From: Nitrospira sp.
GTDB lineage: Bacteria; Nitrospirota; Nitrospiria; Nitrospirales; Nitrospiraceae
Length of the DNA: 64,000 bases
NCBI GenBank assembly: GCA_029194535.1
Contig: JARFXR010000001.1
Location: 1,806,721-1,870,720 of the forward strand
Direction: 5' to 3'
Part shown: positions 15,969-24,412 of the stretch, piece by piece
Layout of the letters: each line of letters starts with the position of its first letter
Position numbering within the stretch: the stretch's first letter is position 1
Position numbers and translations under genes: made by a program
The notes under the pieces: generated by a model
The model's database searches: none
Told to the model about the DNA's origin: nothing
The model's input: the letters and a program-made list of their open reading frames with translations, nothing else

Positions 15969-17033
15969 TCAGGGATAGGCGGCGGGAGCCGTGAGTCCCA
16001 TGGCTTCGGGCAGGTTCAACATGAGGTTCATCGCTTGGATCGCCTGGCCGGCTGCGCCCTTGACCAGATTGTCGACGGCGGCGACGGTGATCACCCATCC
16101 GGCACGCTGGTCGGCATAGATGCCGATGTCGCAGTAATTCGATCCCTTGATGTATCGGGGGTTGGGGACAATGTCCTCGGATAGTCTCACGAAAGGCGCG
16201 CCAATGTAATACGTGCGGTAGAGAGCCCGAAGGTCCGCCAGCGGCATGTGGCGTTTCAGCCGGCAGTACGCCGTGCTCAAGATCCCACGGTTCATCGGGA
16301 CGAGGTGAGGCGTGAAGGCGACCCTCGACGCGGCGGTGTCTGCAGCCGGTCGTCCGGGAAGCAACGCGTTCAACTCTTGCTCGATTTCGGGGATATGGCG
16401 GTGCTGGCCGATCTTGTAGGGTTCGAGCGATTCATGCGCTTCAGGAAAGTGATAAGGCAGAGCCGGGCTTCTTCCGGCGCCGGAAATGCCGGACTTGGCG
16501 TCGATCACGACTGTATCCGGCTGAACGAGGTCGTGCGCAAACAGCGGAGCCAGTTGGAGAATCGCCGCGGTCGGATAGCATCCGGGAGAAGCGACCAGCC
16601 GCGTGTTGGCGATGGCGTCGCGATGCAATTCCGGAAGACCATACACCGCCTCTTTCAAGAGGTGCGCATGGCAGTGCGGTGTCTGATACCACTGTTCGTA
16701 GGCCGCGGGATTCTTCAATCGGTAGTCGGCGCTGAGGTCCACGACGGGCTTGCCGACCTTCATGCAGGCGGCGACGGGGTCCAGCGATTTCGTATGAGGC
16801 AGGGCCAGGAAGACGGCGTCGGCGTCCGCCAGCAGCGTCTCCGGGGCCAGGGACTGAAACGAATGGGAGACGAGGCCGGCGAGGCTCGGGAAGACCGAGG
16901 CCACGGCCATGCCGGCCGATTTTTCCGAGGTGACGGTCGCCAACTCGAACTGCGGATGCAGCGCGACCAGCCGGAGCAGTTCCGCTCCCGCGTAGCCGCT
17001 GGCCCCTGCAATGGCGATTCGATTTTTTTTCAT
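15969..17033 (-). CDS. argC: N-acetyl-gamma-glutamyl-phosphate reductase
   Basis: NADPH-dependent reductase of arginine synthesis, 354 aa. The N-terminal Rossmann motif is IAGASGYAGAELLRL, and the catalytic cysteine lies in ASPGCYPTA near residue 151. The coding sequence opens with a run of eight adenines just after the ATG, which could allow polymerase slippage. It is cotranscribed with argJ and begins downstream of the rpsI terminator. Confidence 0.96.
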   Translation of the reverse strand: MKKNRIAIAGASGYAGAELLRLVALHPQFELATVTSEKSAGMAVASVFPSLAGLVSHSFQSLAPETLLADADAVFLALPHTKSLDPVAACMKVGKPVVDLSADYRLKNPAAYEQWYQTPHCHAHLLKEAVYGLPELHRDAIANTRLVASPGCYPTAAILQLAPLFAHDLVQPDTVVIDAKSGISGAGRSPALPYHFPEAHESLEPYKIGQHRHIPEIEQELNALLPGRPAADTAASRVAFTPHLVPMNRGILSTAYCRLKRHMPLADLRALYRTYYIGAPFVRLSEDIVPNPRYIKGSNYCDIGIYADQRAGWVITVAAVDNLVKGAAGQAIQAMNLMLNLPEAMGLTAPAAYP

Positions 17034-17094
17034 CGCTCAACCAACACGCGACGGCGAATGTCTCGGTGCTTCACGCAGTCTTAGAGCGGCGGAC

Positions 17095-17127
17095 ATAAAA
17101 AAGGGAAGGCCGTGAGCCTTCCCTTTC
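17095..17127 (-). terminator. Intrinsic terminator of rplM-rpsI
   Basis: A ten-base-pair stem (AAGGGAAGGC / GCCTTCCCTT) with a five-base loop, followed on the minus strand by T6. It lies 21 bases after the rpsI stop. A T-run on the other side also makes it usable in the plus direction. Confidence 0.9.
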
Positions 17128-17147
17128 TTCGATGCCGGCTCCGGCGA

Positions 17148-17540
17148 TTAGCGCTTGGAGTACTGGAACCGTTTTCTCGCGCCCTTTTGGCCGTACTTCT
17201 TGCGCTCCTTGACGCGCGAGTCGCGCGTGAGCAGTCCTTCCTTCTTCAAAGGGGCGCGAAGCGGCTGGCTCAGCTCCACGAGCGCTCTGGCGATGGCATG
17301 ACGAAGCGCTCCGGCCTGTCCCGTCGGTCCACCGCCGTGCACGGTCGCCTTGATCGAAAACTTTCCCGAGACGCCGGCGAGCTCGAGCGGCAACTGGATG
17401 ATCTGCCGGAGGGTCAGCCGCGGAAAGGCCTTTTCCAGCGGTTGATCGTTGACGATGATATCGCCGGCGGTTCCGGTTACCCAGGCGCGTGCGATCGCGC
17501 ATTTCCGCCGTCCCGTCGCATATTGCATTGCCGCTGCCAT
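17148..17540 (-). CDS. rpsI: 30S ribosomal protein S9
   Basis: Small-subunit protein S9, 130 aa, with YATGRRKCAIARAW at the N-terminus, GGGPTGQAGALRHAIARAL near residues 70-88 and the basic C-terminal tail KKYGQKGARKRFQYSKR that reaches the P-site tRNA. Ribosome binding site GAAGGAGG precedes the start. It follows rplM, but 188 bases intervene, including a degenerate repeat copy. Confidence 0.97.
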   Translation of the reverse strand: MAAAMQYATGRRKCAIARAWVTGTAGDIIVNDQPLEKAFPRLTLRQIIQLPLELAGVSGKFSIKATVHGGGPTGQAGALRHAIARALVELSQPLRAPLKKEGLLTRDSRVKERKKYGQKGARKRFQYSKR

Positions 17541-17584
17541 ACTGCCGTGCCTCCTTCTTGAGTTAGCAGAATACCGGAAACGTC

Positions 17585-17680
17585 CATCCTCGGTGCACTC
17601 GCATAGCGCAGAGGCGCGACGTACGATGCGTCGTCTCTGCGTTCGCTGCGGGCTTGCCAGACGGCCTGTTTGAGCATCCT
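17585..17680. repeat. Degenerate palindromic repeat, possible copy 3
   Basis: The right end TTTGAGCATCC and the inner CGTACG and GCTGCGGgCTtGC blocks match copies 1 and 2, while the left arm has diverged. It also forms an inner hairpin (CAGAGGCGCGACG with CGTCGTCTCTG). It lies between rplM and rpsI and would be read as part of their transcript. Confidence 0.45.
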
Positions 17681-17728
17681 GCCGAAATCGTCATGATTCT
17701 ACGTGAGCCGAGGTGGTGTCCAAGTGGG

Positions 17729-18160
17729 TTACAGGGTGATCGGCTCCGGCTGCTGAGCCAGATGAGGATGCGTGGTGCCGACGTACACGCGGAGCTTTTT
17801 CGCCATGTGCTTGCCCAGCGGAGTCTTGGGCAGCATCCCCTCGATCGCCAGCGTCAGCAACCGTGTCGGGTCTTTGCGGAACACGTGCTGTGCCGTGGCG
17901 GTTTTCAATCCGCCGGGATAGCCCGAGTGCGTACGGTAGAGCTTCGTCTCCAGCTTGTCGCCCGTGAGGTGAATTTTCTCCGCGTTCACGATCACGACAT
18001 GGTCGCCCATGTCTACGTTGGGCGTGAACGTGGGGCGATGCTTGCCGCGGAGAATTGCGGCGACTCGGGCCGCCAGGCGCCCTAATGTCTTGCCTTCCGC
18101 ATCGACCAGGTACCATTTTTCCTGTACGTCCATCGGATTCTGTAGATAAGTCGACATCAT
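17729..18160 (-). CDS. rplM: 50S ribosomal protein L13
   Basis: Large-subunit protein L13, about 143 aa. Family landmarks are KWYLVDAEGKTLGRLAARVA near residues 14-33, RTHSGYPGGLK and EGMLPKTPLGKHMAKKLRVY. Two tandem ATGs occur; the first is taken because GGAG lies nine bases upstream. The open frame extending further upstream antisense to the nuclease gene has no family similarity and is rejected. Forms the conserved rplM-rpsI pair. Confidence 0.96.
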   Translation of the reverse strand: MMSTYLQNPMDVQEKWYLVDAEGKTLGRLAARVAAILRGKHRPTFTPNVDMGDHVVIVNAEKIHLTGDKLETKLYRTHSGYPGGLKTATAQHVFRKDPTRLLTLAIEGMLPKTPLGKHMAKKLRVYVGTTHPHLAQQPEPITL

Positions 18161-18191
18161 TCGTTCTCGCTCCTTCACGTCGAAGAGTGAT

Positions 18192-18692
18192 TCAGATCTC
18201 GCGGACCTCGGGCTGCGCGCCGACGCGTTTCGACTCCAGCTTAGCGAGCCAGGCGTCCAAGTTGGCCGTGCTCCGCCGCGCGAGGACATCCTGCGCGATA
18301 TAAATGGGGCATTGCACCCGCACGGCCAGCGCCAACGCATCGCTCGGCCGTGCGTCGAGGGTTCGGTCCACCCCGTTGTTTCCCAGGTGGACGGTGGCGT
18401 AGTAGGTGCTGTTGCGGACATCCGAAATGACGACGCGGCGGACCGTGACCCCCAAATGCTCCGCGAAGCTCTTGACCAGATCATGGCTCATCGGGCGCGG
18501 GGTGACGGTGGCGTCCAAGGCCAGCTTGATGGCGTGCCCCTCGGCCGCGCCGATCCAGATCGGAAACGCGTCGGGGTCGCCGCCTTTGCGGGAGAGGACG
18601 ACGATCCTGGTCTCGGTGCTGGTCTCGTCGACCACGCGGTCGATCTGATACTCCACGAGCGGTTGATTCTGCGGCGCGTCGCTCTGGTTCAT
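18192..18692 (-). CDS. Bifunctional nuclease family protein (DUF151), second copy
   Basis: A 166-aa BFN-domain protein. Characterised homologues have been reported to degrade RNA and DNA, though many bacterial members are uncharacterised. The core is FPIWIGAAEGHAIKLAL, RPMSHDLVKSF and the highly conserved LDARPSDALALAVR near residues 111-124. It begins one base after the stop of the paralogue at 18694, so the two form a tandem pair, probably from duplication. They are followed by rplM. Confidence 0.85.
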   Translation of the reverse strand: MNQSDAPQNQPLVEYQIDRVVDETSTETRIVVLSRKGGDPDAFPIWIGAAEGHAIKLALDATVTPRPMSHDLVKSFAEHLGVTVRRVVISDVRNSTYYATVHLGNNGVDRTLDARPSDALALAVRVQCPIYIAQDVLARRSTANLDAWLAKLESKRVGAQPEVREI

Positions 18693-18693
18693 C

Positions 18694-19161
18694 TCACTTC
18701 TCTTCCCCCGAGTCCAGTTTGCCGAAATCCTCCGGTTTCAGGTTTTCCAGCCACTGCTCGAGTTCTTCCGAACTCTGTTTCGTCAGCACGGACTCCTTTG
18801 CGAAGATCGGAGCCTGGGAACGGAGAGCGAGCGCGATGGCGTCGCTCGGCCGCGCATCGACCGTGTATTCGGAGTCCCCGTACATCAGATGAATCTTGGC
18901 GAAGTATGTGTGGTCGGCCAGATCGGTGATCACCACACTCAGGACCTTGGCATCGTAGGCATCGAGAAACGACTTCATGAAATCATGGGTCATGGGACGG
19001 GGCGGGCCCACGTTCTCCAAGGCCATACTGATTGAATTGGCCTCGGATTTTCCGACCCAGATCGGCAACATTTCGGAACCGTCCTCATCGCGGAGCACCA
19101 CGATGTAGGCGTTGTTGTATGGGTCGAACATCAACCCTTTGAGGTGCATTTGCGTGATCAT
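18694..19161 (-). CDS. Bifunctional nuclease family protein (DUF151), first copy
   Basis: A 155-aa BFN-domain protein with LPIWVGKSEANSISMAL, RPMTHDFMKSFLDAY and VDARPSDAIALALRSQ. It matches the canonical bacterial single-domain form more closely than its neighbour. The C-terminus is acidic. First gene of a probable four-gene minus-strand unit: two DUF151 genes, then rplM and rpsI. Confidence 0.87.
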   Translation of the reverse strand: MITQMHLKGLMFDPYNNAYIVVLRDEDGSEMLPIWVGKSEANSISMALENVGPPRPMTHDFMKSFLDAYDAKVLSVVITDLADHTYFAKIHLMYGDSEYTVDARPSDAIALALRSQAPIFAKESVLTKQSSEELEQWLENLKPEDFGKLDSGEEK

Positions 19162-19327
19162 AATGAACCTCCGTCACTCCCGGCGGCTGCTGCCGACGGG
19201 GAAACGGACAAGAAGCAGGGGACTCTATCATTTCCGTTTTTGGCCTGTCAACGAAGTCGGCCGGATCACGGAAGAATCTGGCGAGTGTCGCAGAACAATC
19301 TTGGAGAAGAGTCGAGTGTGCATCGTC

Positions 19328-19609
19328 TCACGATTGCGGTCGATAGTTTTGGTCCAACTTGCTCGTGTCCGCCTGCTCGGCCCCGATCTTGAGAAAGGCC
19401 TTCATCTGCTTCTTGACCAACTCGCGGCCGCTCTCGTCCCCGAGATTGACCTGGTATTCGTTGATGACCATCACACGCATGGACTCCCACTTTTTCCAGC
19501 AGGGTTTACATACCTTGGATTTGATTTCCGCTTCGAGTTTGCCCATGAACAGGGGTTCGGTGATCGTTTCCCCCGTTTGTCCGCACGTCACGCATTGCAC
19601 TTCGGTCAT
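19328..19609 (-). CDS. YggX-like protein with added zinc-ribbon cysteines
   Basis: A 93-aa protein. The part from LFMGKLEAEIKSKVC to KKQMKAFLKIG aligns by eye with the Fe(2+)-trafficking protein YggX (GxxIxxxISKxxWxxWxxxxxMLINExxLN pattern). Unlike the E. coli protein it carries CxxC pairs at C6/C9 and C34/C37, suggesting a zinc or iron site. The start is set at 19609, with GAGGA upstream. A role in iron handling or cluster protection is inferred only; a zinc-binding regulator is an alternative. Confidence 0.6.
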   Translation of the reverse strand: MTEVQCVTCGQTGETITEPLFMGKLEAEIKSKVCKPCWKKWESMRVMVINEYQVNLGDESGRELVKKQMKAFLKIGAEQADTSKLDQNYRPQS

Positions 19610-19719
19610 GATCGCGATGTCCTCCTCAAAAAAAGAAACCGACCCTCGCGATGATTCTAACACCCGGCTCGAGCCGATGAAAAGAGGGATGCGGAGGACG
19701 TCAGCAGTGCGAAGATCGA

Positions 19720-19748
19720 TTGACCCCTGGGTGGCATCATGTTAGAAG
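19720..19748 (+). promoter_or_regulatory. Promoter of tRNA-Leu
   Basis: A TTGACC -35 box and a TAGAAG -10 box separated by 17 bases, placed 36 bases before the mature tRNA. The -35 match is good and the -10 moderate. Confidence 0.6.
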
Positions 19749-19784
19749 GAGCGCCCTTCTGTATGCGCTGTATGCGCAGAGGAT

Positions 19785-19871
19785 GCCCGGATGGCGGAAC
19801 TGGCAGACGCGCCGGACTCAAAATCCGGTTCTCGTAAGAGAGTGGGAGTTCGACCCTCCCTCCGGGCACCA
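19785..19871 (+). tRNA. tRNA-Leu (anticodon CAA)
   Basis: Acceptor stem GCCCGGA pairs with TCCGGGC; the D-arm is TGGCGGAACTGGCA-like; the anticodon stem CCGGA/TCCGG encloses loop CTCAAAA, giving anticodon CAA for the UUG codon. A long variable arm, as in class II tRNAs, and the T-arm GGAGTTCGACCCTCC follow. The 3' CCA is encoded (19869-19871). Confidence 0.95.
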
Positions 19872-20078
19872 GATAGGCCGGAGGGCTGAAGCCGCGTACG
19901 CTACAGCTCGTGTTCCAGGGAACGAGATCCCCCTTGACTTGTGTGCCGATGTGGCCTATAGTCCGCCCGCTGAGAGTTAGTATCATACGTATTTCAACGT
20001 CTTCATGTTTCGAGAGTTTTCACCCTTGCGTCCGTCATTACTTCATTACTTATCTCTAACTCACCAAGGAGGCAGCAC

Positions 20079-20840
20079 ATGCGTAACGTGTTGGCACTAG
20101 GAGCGGCAGTTCTTCTTGTCGGCTCCGTGAGTGTATCCATGGCTCAGGAACGTTTGCAGTCCAACCAGTCCGGTATGGGCGTCGGCGAAGGAGTCGGGGA
20201 CGTGTCGGGGTCCAGCACCCGCGTCACCACATTCGACCGGCAGCAATTTCTTGATCGCCTGTCGCAGCCTGAAACCGTCTATGGCAGAGTCCTGGGCATT
20301 GATATTCCTGGGAGGAAGTTGCATTTGGAGAGTGGTGGGAGTTCTCACGACGAGGGACGAGCTGGCACTGGGTCCATGGTGTACCGGACCGTTTATCTCG
20401 ATGACCGGACAAATATGGATCAGATGCGAACTATCGAGACCGGGGACGACGTCATGATAATGGCCGTTGAGGAGACCAGTACGAACCAGCCTTTCGGCAC
20501 TGGTCGCAAGTTGGTCCGCGAAATCACCGTGCTTCGCGGCAACGAGAAGTTGGCCGGCTTCGGCGGACTCGGGCAAAGACCGAATCCAATGACGGAGCGC
20601 GGGATCAATACGAACAGTGGTAGCACCACCGGCGGCGTGAGCGGCGGCGTGCTGCCCGGCACTGCGACCGGCGTCGTGACTACCGGTGTCAGCGAGTTCA
20701 CCGGTGCGGCCCCCTGCTGGAACTGCGAGCCGCAGCCGGGTTGGGGTTACAACACCGTGGCTCCCGAAACCAAGATGCCGAACAAGTCCGATTACGGATC
20801 AGATGTCGCCAAGCCGAACCTGATCAAGGGGCTTCAGTAA
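20079..20840 (+). CDS. Exported glycine-rich protein of unknown function
   Basis: A 253-aa protein with a clear Sec signal peptide (hydrophobic stretch 4-21, cleavage probably after SMA). Residues about 45-150 form a compact domain with strand-like pattern (VYGRVLGIDIPGRKLHLES ... TGDDVMIMAVEE). A low-complexity Gly/Thr/Ser stretch (about 170-210) follows, then a CWNC motif (PCWNCEPQPGWGY). It is likely periplasmic or outer-membrane associated. Strong ribosome binding site AAGGAGG. Its own terminator follows, so it is monocistronic. I do not recognise the family. Confidence 0.65.
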   Translation: MRNVLALGAAVLLVGSVSVSMAQERLQSNQSGMGVGEGVGDVSGSSTRVTTFDRQQFLDRLSQPETVYGRVLGIDIPGRKLHLESGGSSHDEGRAGTGSMVYRTVYLDDRTNMDQMRTIETGDDVMIMAVEETSTNQPFGTGRKLVREITVLRGNEKLAGFGGLGQRPNPMTERGINTNSGSTTGGVSGGVLPGTATGVVTTGVSEFTGAAPCWNCEPQPGWGYNTVAPETKMPNKSDYGSDVAKPNLIKGLQ

Positions 20841-20867
20841 GCCGGTTCGAGCCTGGTGTGCAGGTCG

Positions 20868-20900
20868 AAAGGGGCAGCGCAAGCTGCCCCTTTTTATTTT
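20868..20900 (+). terminator. Intrinsic terminator
   Basis: A stem of AAAGGGGCAGC with GCTGCCCCTTT around a four-base loop, followed by TTTATTTT. It ends the exported-protein gene. Confidence 0.92.
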
Positions 20901-21042
20901 CGGACACTGCTCGGGCGGGATCCTTGCCGCCGGTTCGGTTGCTGGATGGGATCATCGCGATCTGTCCGCTCGTTATGCGGACCGGTGTGACCGAATGCCG
21001 CGCGGCATGAATCGCGACGCGAGTAACCTGAGTGAGGCCGAC

Positions 21043-21285
21043 ATGACGGTGCAGCCCGATGCGGAACTGGATCTCAGGGGGGTCATCTGCCCCTATAACT
21101 TCGTCAAGACCAAGCTGAAGCTGGACACGATGGGGGAGGGACAGGTGTTGGTCGTGCTGCTGGATGACGGCGAGCCGATCCGAAACGTCCCTCAGAGCCT
21201 CCGCAATGAGGGCCACACGATCCTATCTCAGGAACAGATCGAGCGTGTGCATCGGGTCGTGATCCGCAAAGGCGGCGGCGATTAG
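21043..21285 (+). CDS. TusA-like sulfurtransferase
   Basis: An 80-aa SirA/TusA-fold protein. The motif LDLRGVICPYNFVKTKLKL contains the conserved C16-P17 pair that carries persulfide in TusA. The second proline of the classic CPxP is replaced by Asn-Phe, as in several TusA-related subfamilies. The start at 21043 is supported by GAGG five bases upstream; in-frame ATGs at 20995 and 21007 are possible. Its end overlaps the end of rsmI by four bases. Partner pathway unknown. Confidence 0.8.
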   Translation: MTVQPDAELDLRGVICPYNFVKTKLKLDTMGEGQVLVVLLDDGEPIRNVPQSLRNEGHTILSQEQIERVHRVVIRKGGGD

Positions 21286-22079
21286 GTGGGGCGGCCGATC
21301 TTCCGCCGATCTGCCGACCGCTTCGCGGACGTTGCACCTGTCACGACGACGGTCGTTTTCGTCCCTCCTCCTTTGCGCAAGCGGACCCCGAGTTTGAGCA
21401 GCGCCGGCGCCGTCCCTCGGTGGATCTGTTCATCTTCCATCGTCAGGTTCTGAGCCAGGACGATCATTCTGGTCGGCAACACGGAAGCGAGCGTCTCCAG
21501 CATGGCCGCGACGGCGCGTTCCTCGACGAAGAAGATCGCGGTGCGCCGGTCTCCGCACCGCTGACGGAGAAACGATGTGAGTCGCCGGCGGGATCGTGGC
21601 AGGCGTCCTTCGAAGACGAGACAGTCCGCGGAAAATCCGGACAGGGCGGCTGCCGCCGTGAGCGCCGAGGGTCCCGGCACGGATGTCACGGGAATCTCCG
21701 CTTGCCGGGCGGCCGCAATCAGGCGCGAACCCGGATCTTGGATCACCGGCATCCCGGAATCGGAAACCAACGCGACGTCGTCTCCGCGTCTGAGCCGATG
21801 GAGGAGCAGCGAGATTTTTTCTTCGAGATTCCCCGGTCCATAGCTCGTCACTGTGCCCGCGATGCCACCCGTGATTCCATGGTACGCCAAGAGGGCCTGC
21901 GTGGATCGGGGATCCTCGGCCGCAATGATCGGAACAATCCTCAGAATGCGCAGTGCTCGAATGGTGATGTCGTCGGGATCGCCGATGGGAGTGCCGACGA
22001 CGTACAAGGTTCCCGGTCGCGGCGGCGCCTGCTCGAGCCTGGTCCTGGTGCTCTTTGGTTGACTCCCTTCTCCGCTCAT
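21282..22079 (-). CDS. rsmI: 16S rRNA (cytidine(1402)-2'-O)-methyltransferase
   Basis: SAM-dependent tetrapyrrole-methylase-fold enzyme that 2'-O-methylates C1402 of 16S rRNA; 265 aa. Motifs: LYVVGTPIGDPDDITIRAL near residue 24, ALVSDSGMPVIQDPG and VPGPSALTAAAALSG. The N-terminus has about 20 extra basic residues. It is divergent from the ccsA-like gene, with only 63 bases between them holding both promoters. Confidence 0.93.
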   Translation of the reverse strand: MSGEGSQPKSTRTRLEQAPPRPGTLYVVGTPIGDPDDITIRALRILRIVPIIAAEDPRSTQALLAYHGITGGIAGTVTSYGPGNLEEKISLLLHRLRRGDDVALVSDSGMPVIQDPGSRLIAAARQAEIPVTSVPGPSALTAAAALSGFSADCLVFEGRLPRSRRRLTSFLRQRCGDRRTAIFFVEERAVAAMLETLASVLPTRMIVLAQNLTMEDEQIHRGTAPALLKLGVRLRKGGGTKTTVVVTGATSAKRSADRRKIGRPT

Positions 22080-22142
22080 CGATATAATTCTCCGTTTAAA
22101 AGTTGGAGTTTTGCCCTTACAAGTTGCGAGGATAGCACTGCG

Positions 22143-22946
22143 ATGGCCGCGGTGTTTTTCATGGTGACCATGGCGCTGTACTTTACGGCGACGATGGCGT
22201 TTCTTGCCCTATTGTTGCGGCGGGCCGAGGCATTGTCGACAGTCGCGCTGAGCATCACGGCCACGGGATTTGCCACGCACACATTGGCGCTGGTTGCCAG
22301 GATGGTGGGGACGACGACCGCCTCGCCGCCGAGCTTTCAGGAGGCGTTGTCGTTTTTTTCCTGGATGCTGATCCTCGTCTTTCTTGTCGTCGAGTTCCGG
22401 CACCGTCTGCATGTCCTTGGATCCTTCATCCTTCCTCTGGCGCTGGTGTCCCTGGTGTCGGCCGCCGCCTTACCCGAAACCGCTCCCACCCTCCAGCCGG
22501 TGTTCCGGACCTTATGGGTGCACGTGACTCTCAGCATGCTTGGGACGGTCGGCTTCGCCGTGGCCTTTGTCGCGGGTGTCATGTATCTGATCCAAGACGG
22601 ACTTCTCAAGTCCAAACGTTTCAACGTGCTCTATAGCAAGCTGCCGGCCTTGGATTTTCTCGACGAACTCAATCAACAGTCGATCGTGTTCGGATTCCCG
22701 CTGCTGACGCTCGGAATTGTGACCGGCGCCATCTCGGCCGAGTTTGCCCGCGGGGCCTATGTCAACTGGAACCCAGAGCAGACGTGGGCCATCGTCACCT
22801 GGTTGTTCTATTTCGCGGTGCTCGTGGGCCGGTTGACCGTCGGGTGGCGAGCCAAGCGGGCGGCGTATTTGACGATCATCGGATTCGCCTGCGTGATTTT
22901 GACGCTGGTCGGCGTGGCGATTAAGAGCTCCGGAGCCGTGTCCTAA
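22143..22946 (+). CDS. CcsA/HemX-type cytochrome c assembly membrane protein
   Basis: A 267-aa polytopic protein of the cytochrome c assembly (CcsA/CcmC-like) family with about eight hydrophobic segments. The tryptophan-containing stretch NWNPEQTWAIVTWLFYFAVL near residues 210-235 resembles the haem-handling WWD-like region, and HVTLSMLGTVGFAVAFVAG carries a candidate haem-ligand histidine. The position directly before hemA matches hemX of other bacteria, which affects GluTR levels or haem delivery. The start at 22143 is preferred, as the upstream extension is antisense to rsmI. The CcsA versus HemX assignment is open. Confidence 0.82.
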   Translation: MAAVFFMVTMALYFTATMAFLALLLRRAEALSTVALSITATGFATHTLALVARMVGTTTASPPSFQEALSFFSWMLILVFLVVEFRHRLHVLGSFILPLALVSLVSAAALPETAPTLQPVFRTLWVHVTLSMLGTVGFAVAFVAGVMYLIQDGLLKSKRFNVLYSKLPALDFLDELNQQSIVFGFPLLTLGIVTGAISAEFARGAYVNWNPEQTWAIVTWLFYFAVLVGRLTVGWRAKRAAYLTIIGFACVILTLVGVAIKSSGAVS

Positions 22947-22948
22947 CC

Positions 22949-24310
22949 ATGCATATCGTCGTCGTGGGACTGAGCCACAAGACCGCGCCGGTGGAGATCC
23001 GGGAAAAACTCGCGATTCCGGAAAGCCGGCTCGGCGAAGCGCTGGGCAGATTGTGCTCCTATTCCGGTGTGCGCGAAGGCTTGCTGTTGTGCACGTGCAA
23101 TCGTGTCGAAGTGTATGCCGTCGTGGATGAGCTGGAGGTGGGCTATGGGCGTATTCAGGAATTCCTCGCCGATGCGCACATGTCGCTGTCGTCGGAACAG
23201 CTGACGCCGCATCTCTACTGGCAAACGGGGGATCGGGCCATCTCCCATCTGTTCCGAGTGGCTTCCAGCCTGGATTCCATGATCGTGGGGGAATCTCAGA
23301 TCCTCGGGCAGATCAAGGATGCGTTCGATTCCGCTCTTGCCCACAAAGCCACGGGGTTGATTCTGAACAAGGTGGTTAAGAAGGCGATTTCCGTCGCGAA
23401 ACGTGTGCGAACGGAAACGAAGATCTCCGAAATGGCGGTGTCGGTGAGTTATGCGGCCGTCGAACTGGCGAAGAAGATCTTCTCTGATTTGAGCGACAAG
23501 ACAGTGCTGCTGGTCGGTGCGGGAGAAATGGCGAAGTTGGCGGCCCGACATTTCATCGCCAGCGGAGTCCGCAACGTGTGCGTGACCACGCGGAATCCGC
23601 AGCACGGGATCGAACTCGCCGACCGTTTCGGCGGCACCGCTGTGCTGTTCGAGCAGTTTCGGGAGGATATGGCTTCGGCGGACATCGTGCTGGTGTCGAC
23701 CGGCGCCTCGCACTACCTGATCGGTGCTGAGGACGTGCAGCGGGCGGTCAAACAGCGCATGAACCGTCCGGTGTTTCTTATCGACATTTCGGTCCCGCGC
23801 AATATCGATCCTTCCGTGCGCCACGTGGACAACGCGTTTCTCTTCGACATCGACGATCTGAAGTTGCGTGTGGAGCGCAACAAGGGGGAGCGGGTCCAGG
23901 AAGCCGAGAAGGCCGAACGCATGGTCGTCGACGAGGTCGAGGTGATCCGGCAGTGGCTCCGCTCGCTGGAAGTGACCCCAACCATCGTGGCATTGAGGAC
24001 GCGTGCGGAGGATATCAAACGGTCGGAAGTCGAGAAGGCCATCGGACGGCTCGCGCATCTATCGACGCAGGAGCGCGAGTTGGTCGAAGGGATGGCCTCG
24101 TCGATCGTCAACAAGCTCATTCACCATACGATGGTCACGTTGAAGACGGAGGTCGCCTCGGCCGACGGAGCCGCGTTTGTGGAAGCGGCCAGACGGTTCT
24201 TCAACTTGACCGAGACCGAACAAGGGGTCAATGGCGCAGGGTCCACGCTGCTCAAGGATGTCGGTGAGGAGACGGAATCGACGCAGCGGACAGGAGAAAA
24301 TGCGCCGTGA
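22949..24310 (+). CDS. hemA: Glutamyl-tRNA reductase
   Basis: First committed enzyme of C5-pathway tetrapyrrole synthesis, reducing glutamyl-tRNA(Glu) to glutamate-1-semialdehyde with NADPH; 453 aa. The catalytic cysteine is C50 in CTCNRVEVY; GESQILGQIKDA near 113-124 and the NADP motif VGAGEMAKLAARH near 187-199 are clear. It starts two bases after the ccsA-like stop. It feeds hemB and hemC in the same run. Confidence 0.96.
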   Translation: MHIVVVGLSHKTAPVEIREKLAIPESRLGEALGRLCSYSGVREGLLLCTCNRVEVYAVVDELEVGYGRIQEFLADAHMSLSSEQLTPHLYWQTGDRAISHLFRVASSLDSMIVGESQILGQIKDAFDSALAHKATGLILNKVVKKAISVAKRVRTETKISEMAVSVSYAAVELAKKIFSDLSDKTVLLVGAGEMAKLAARHFIASGVRNVCVTTRNPQHGIELADRFGGTAVLFEQFREDMASADIVLVSTGASHYLIGAEDVQRAVKQRMNRPVFLIDISVPRNIDPSVRHVDNAFLFDIDDLKLRVERNKGERVQEAEKAERMVVDEVEVIRQWLRSLEVTPTIVALRTRAEDIKRSEVEKAIGRLAHLSTQERELVEGMASSIVNKLIHHTMVTLKTEVASADGAAFVEAARRFFNLTETEQGVNGAGSTLLKDVGEETESTQRTGENAP

Positions 24311-24412
24311 TGGGTGCGTTGAATGAGCCGAGGCTTCGGCGGGAGCCATGGCCGGAGCGTCGGTGAGCAGGACGGTGCCTCGAGTGACGACAGGCAGCCG
24401 CGAGCGGATTCT

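Noticed and set aside
22943-24058. A 371-codon minus-strand frame opposite hemA
   Set aside because: Shadow frame; hemA motifs are unambiguous on the plus strand.
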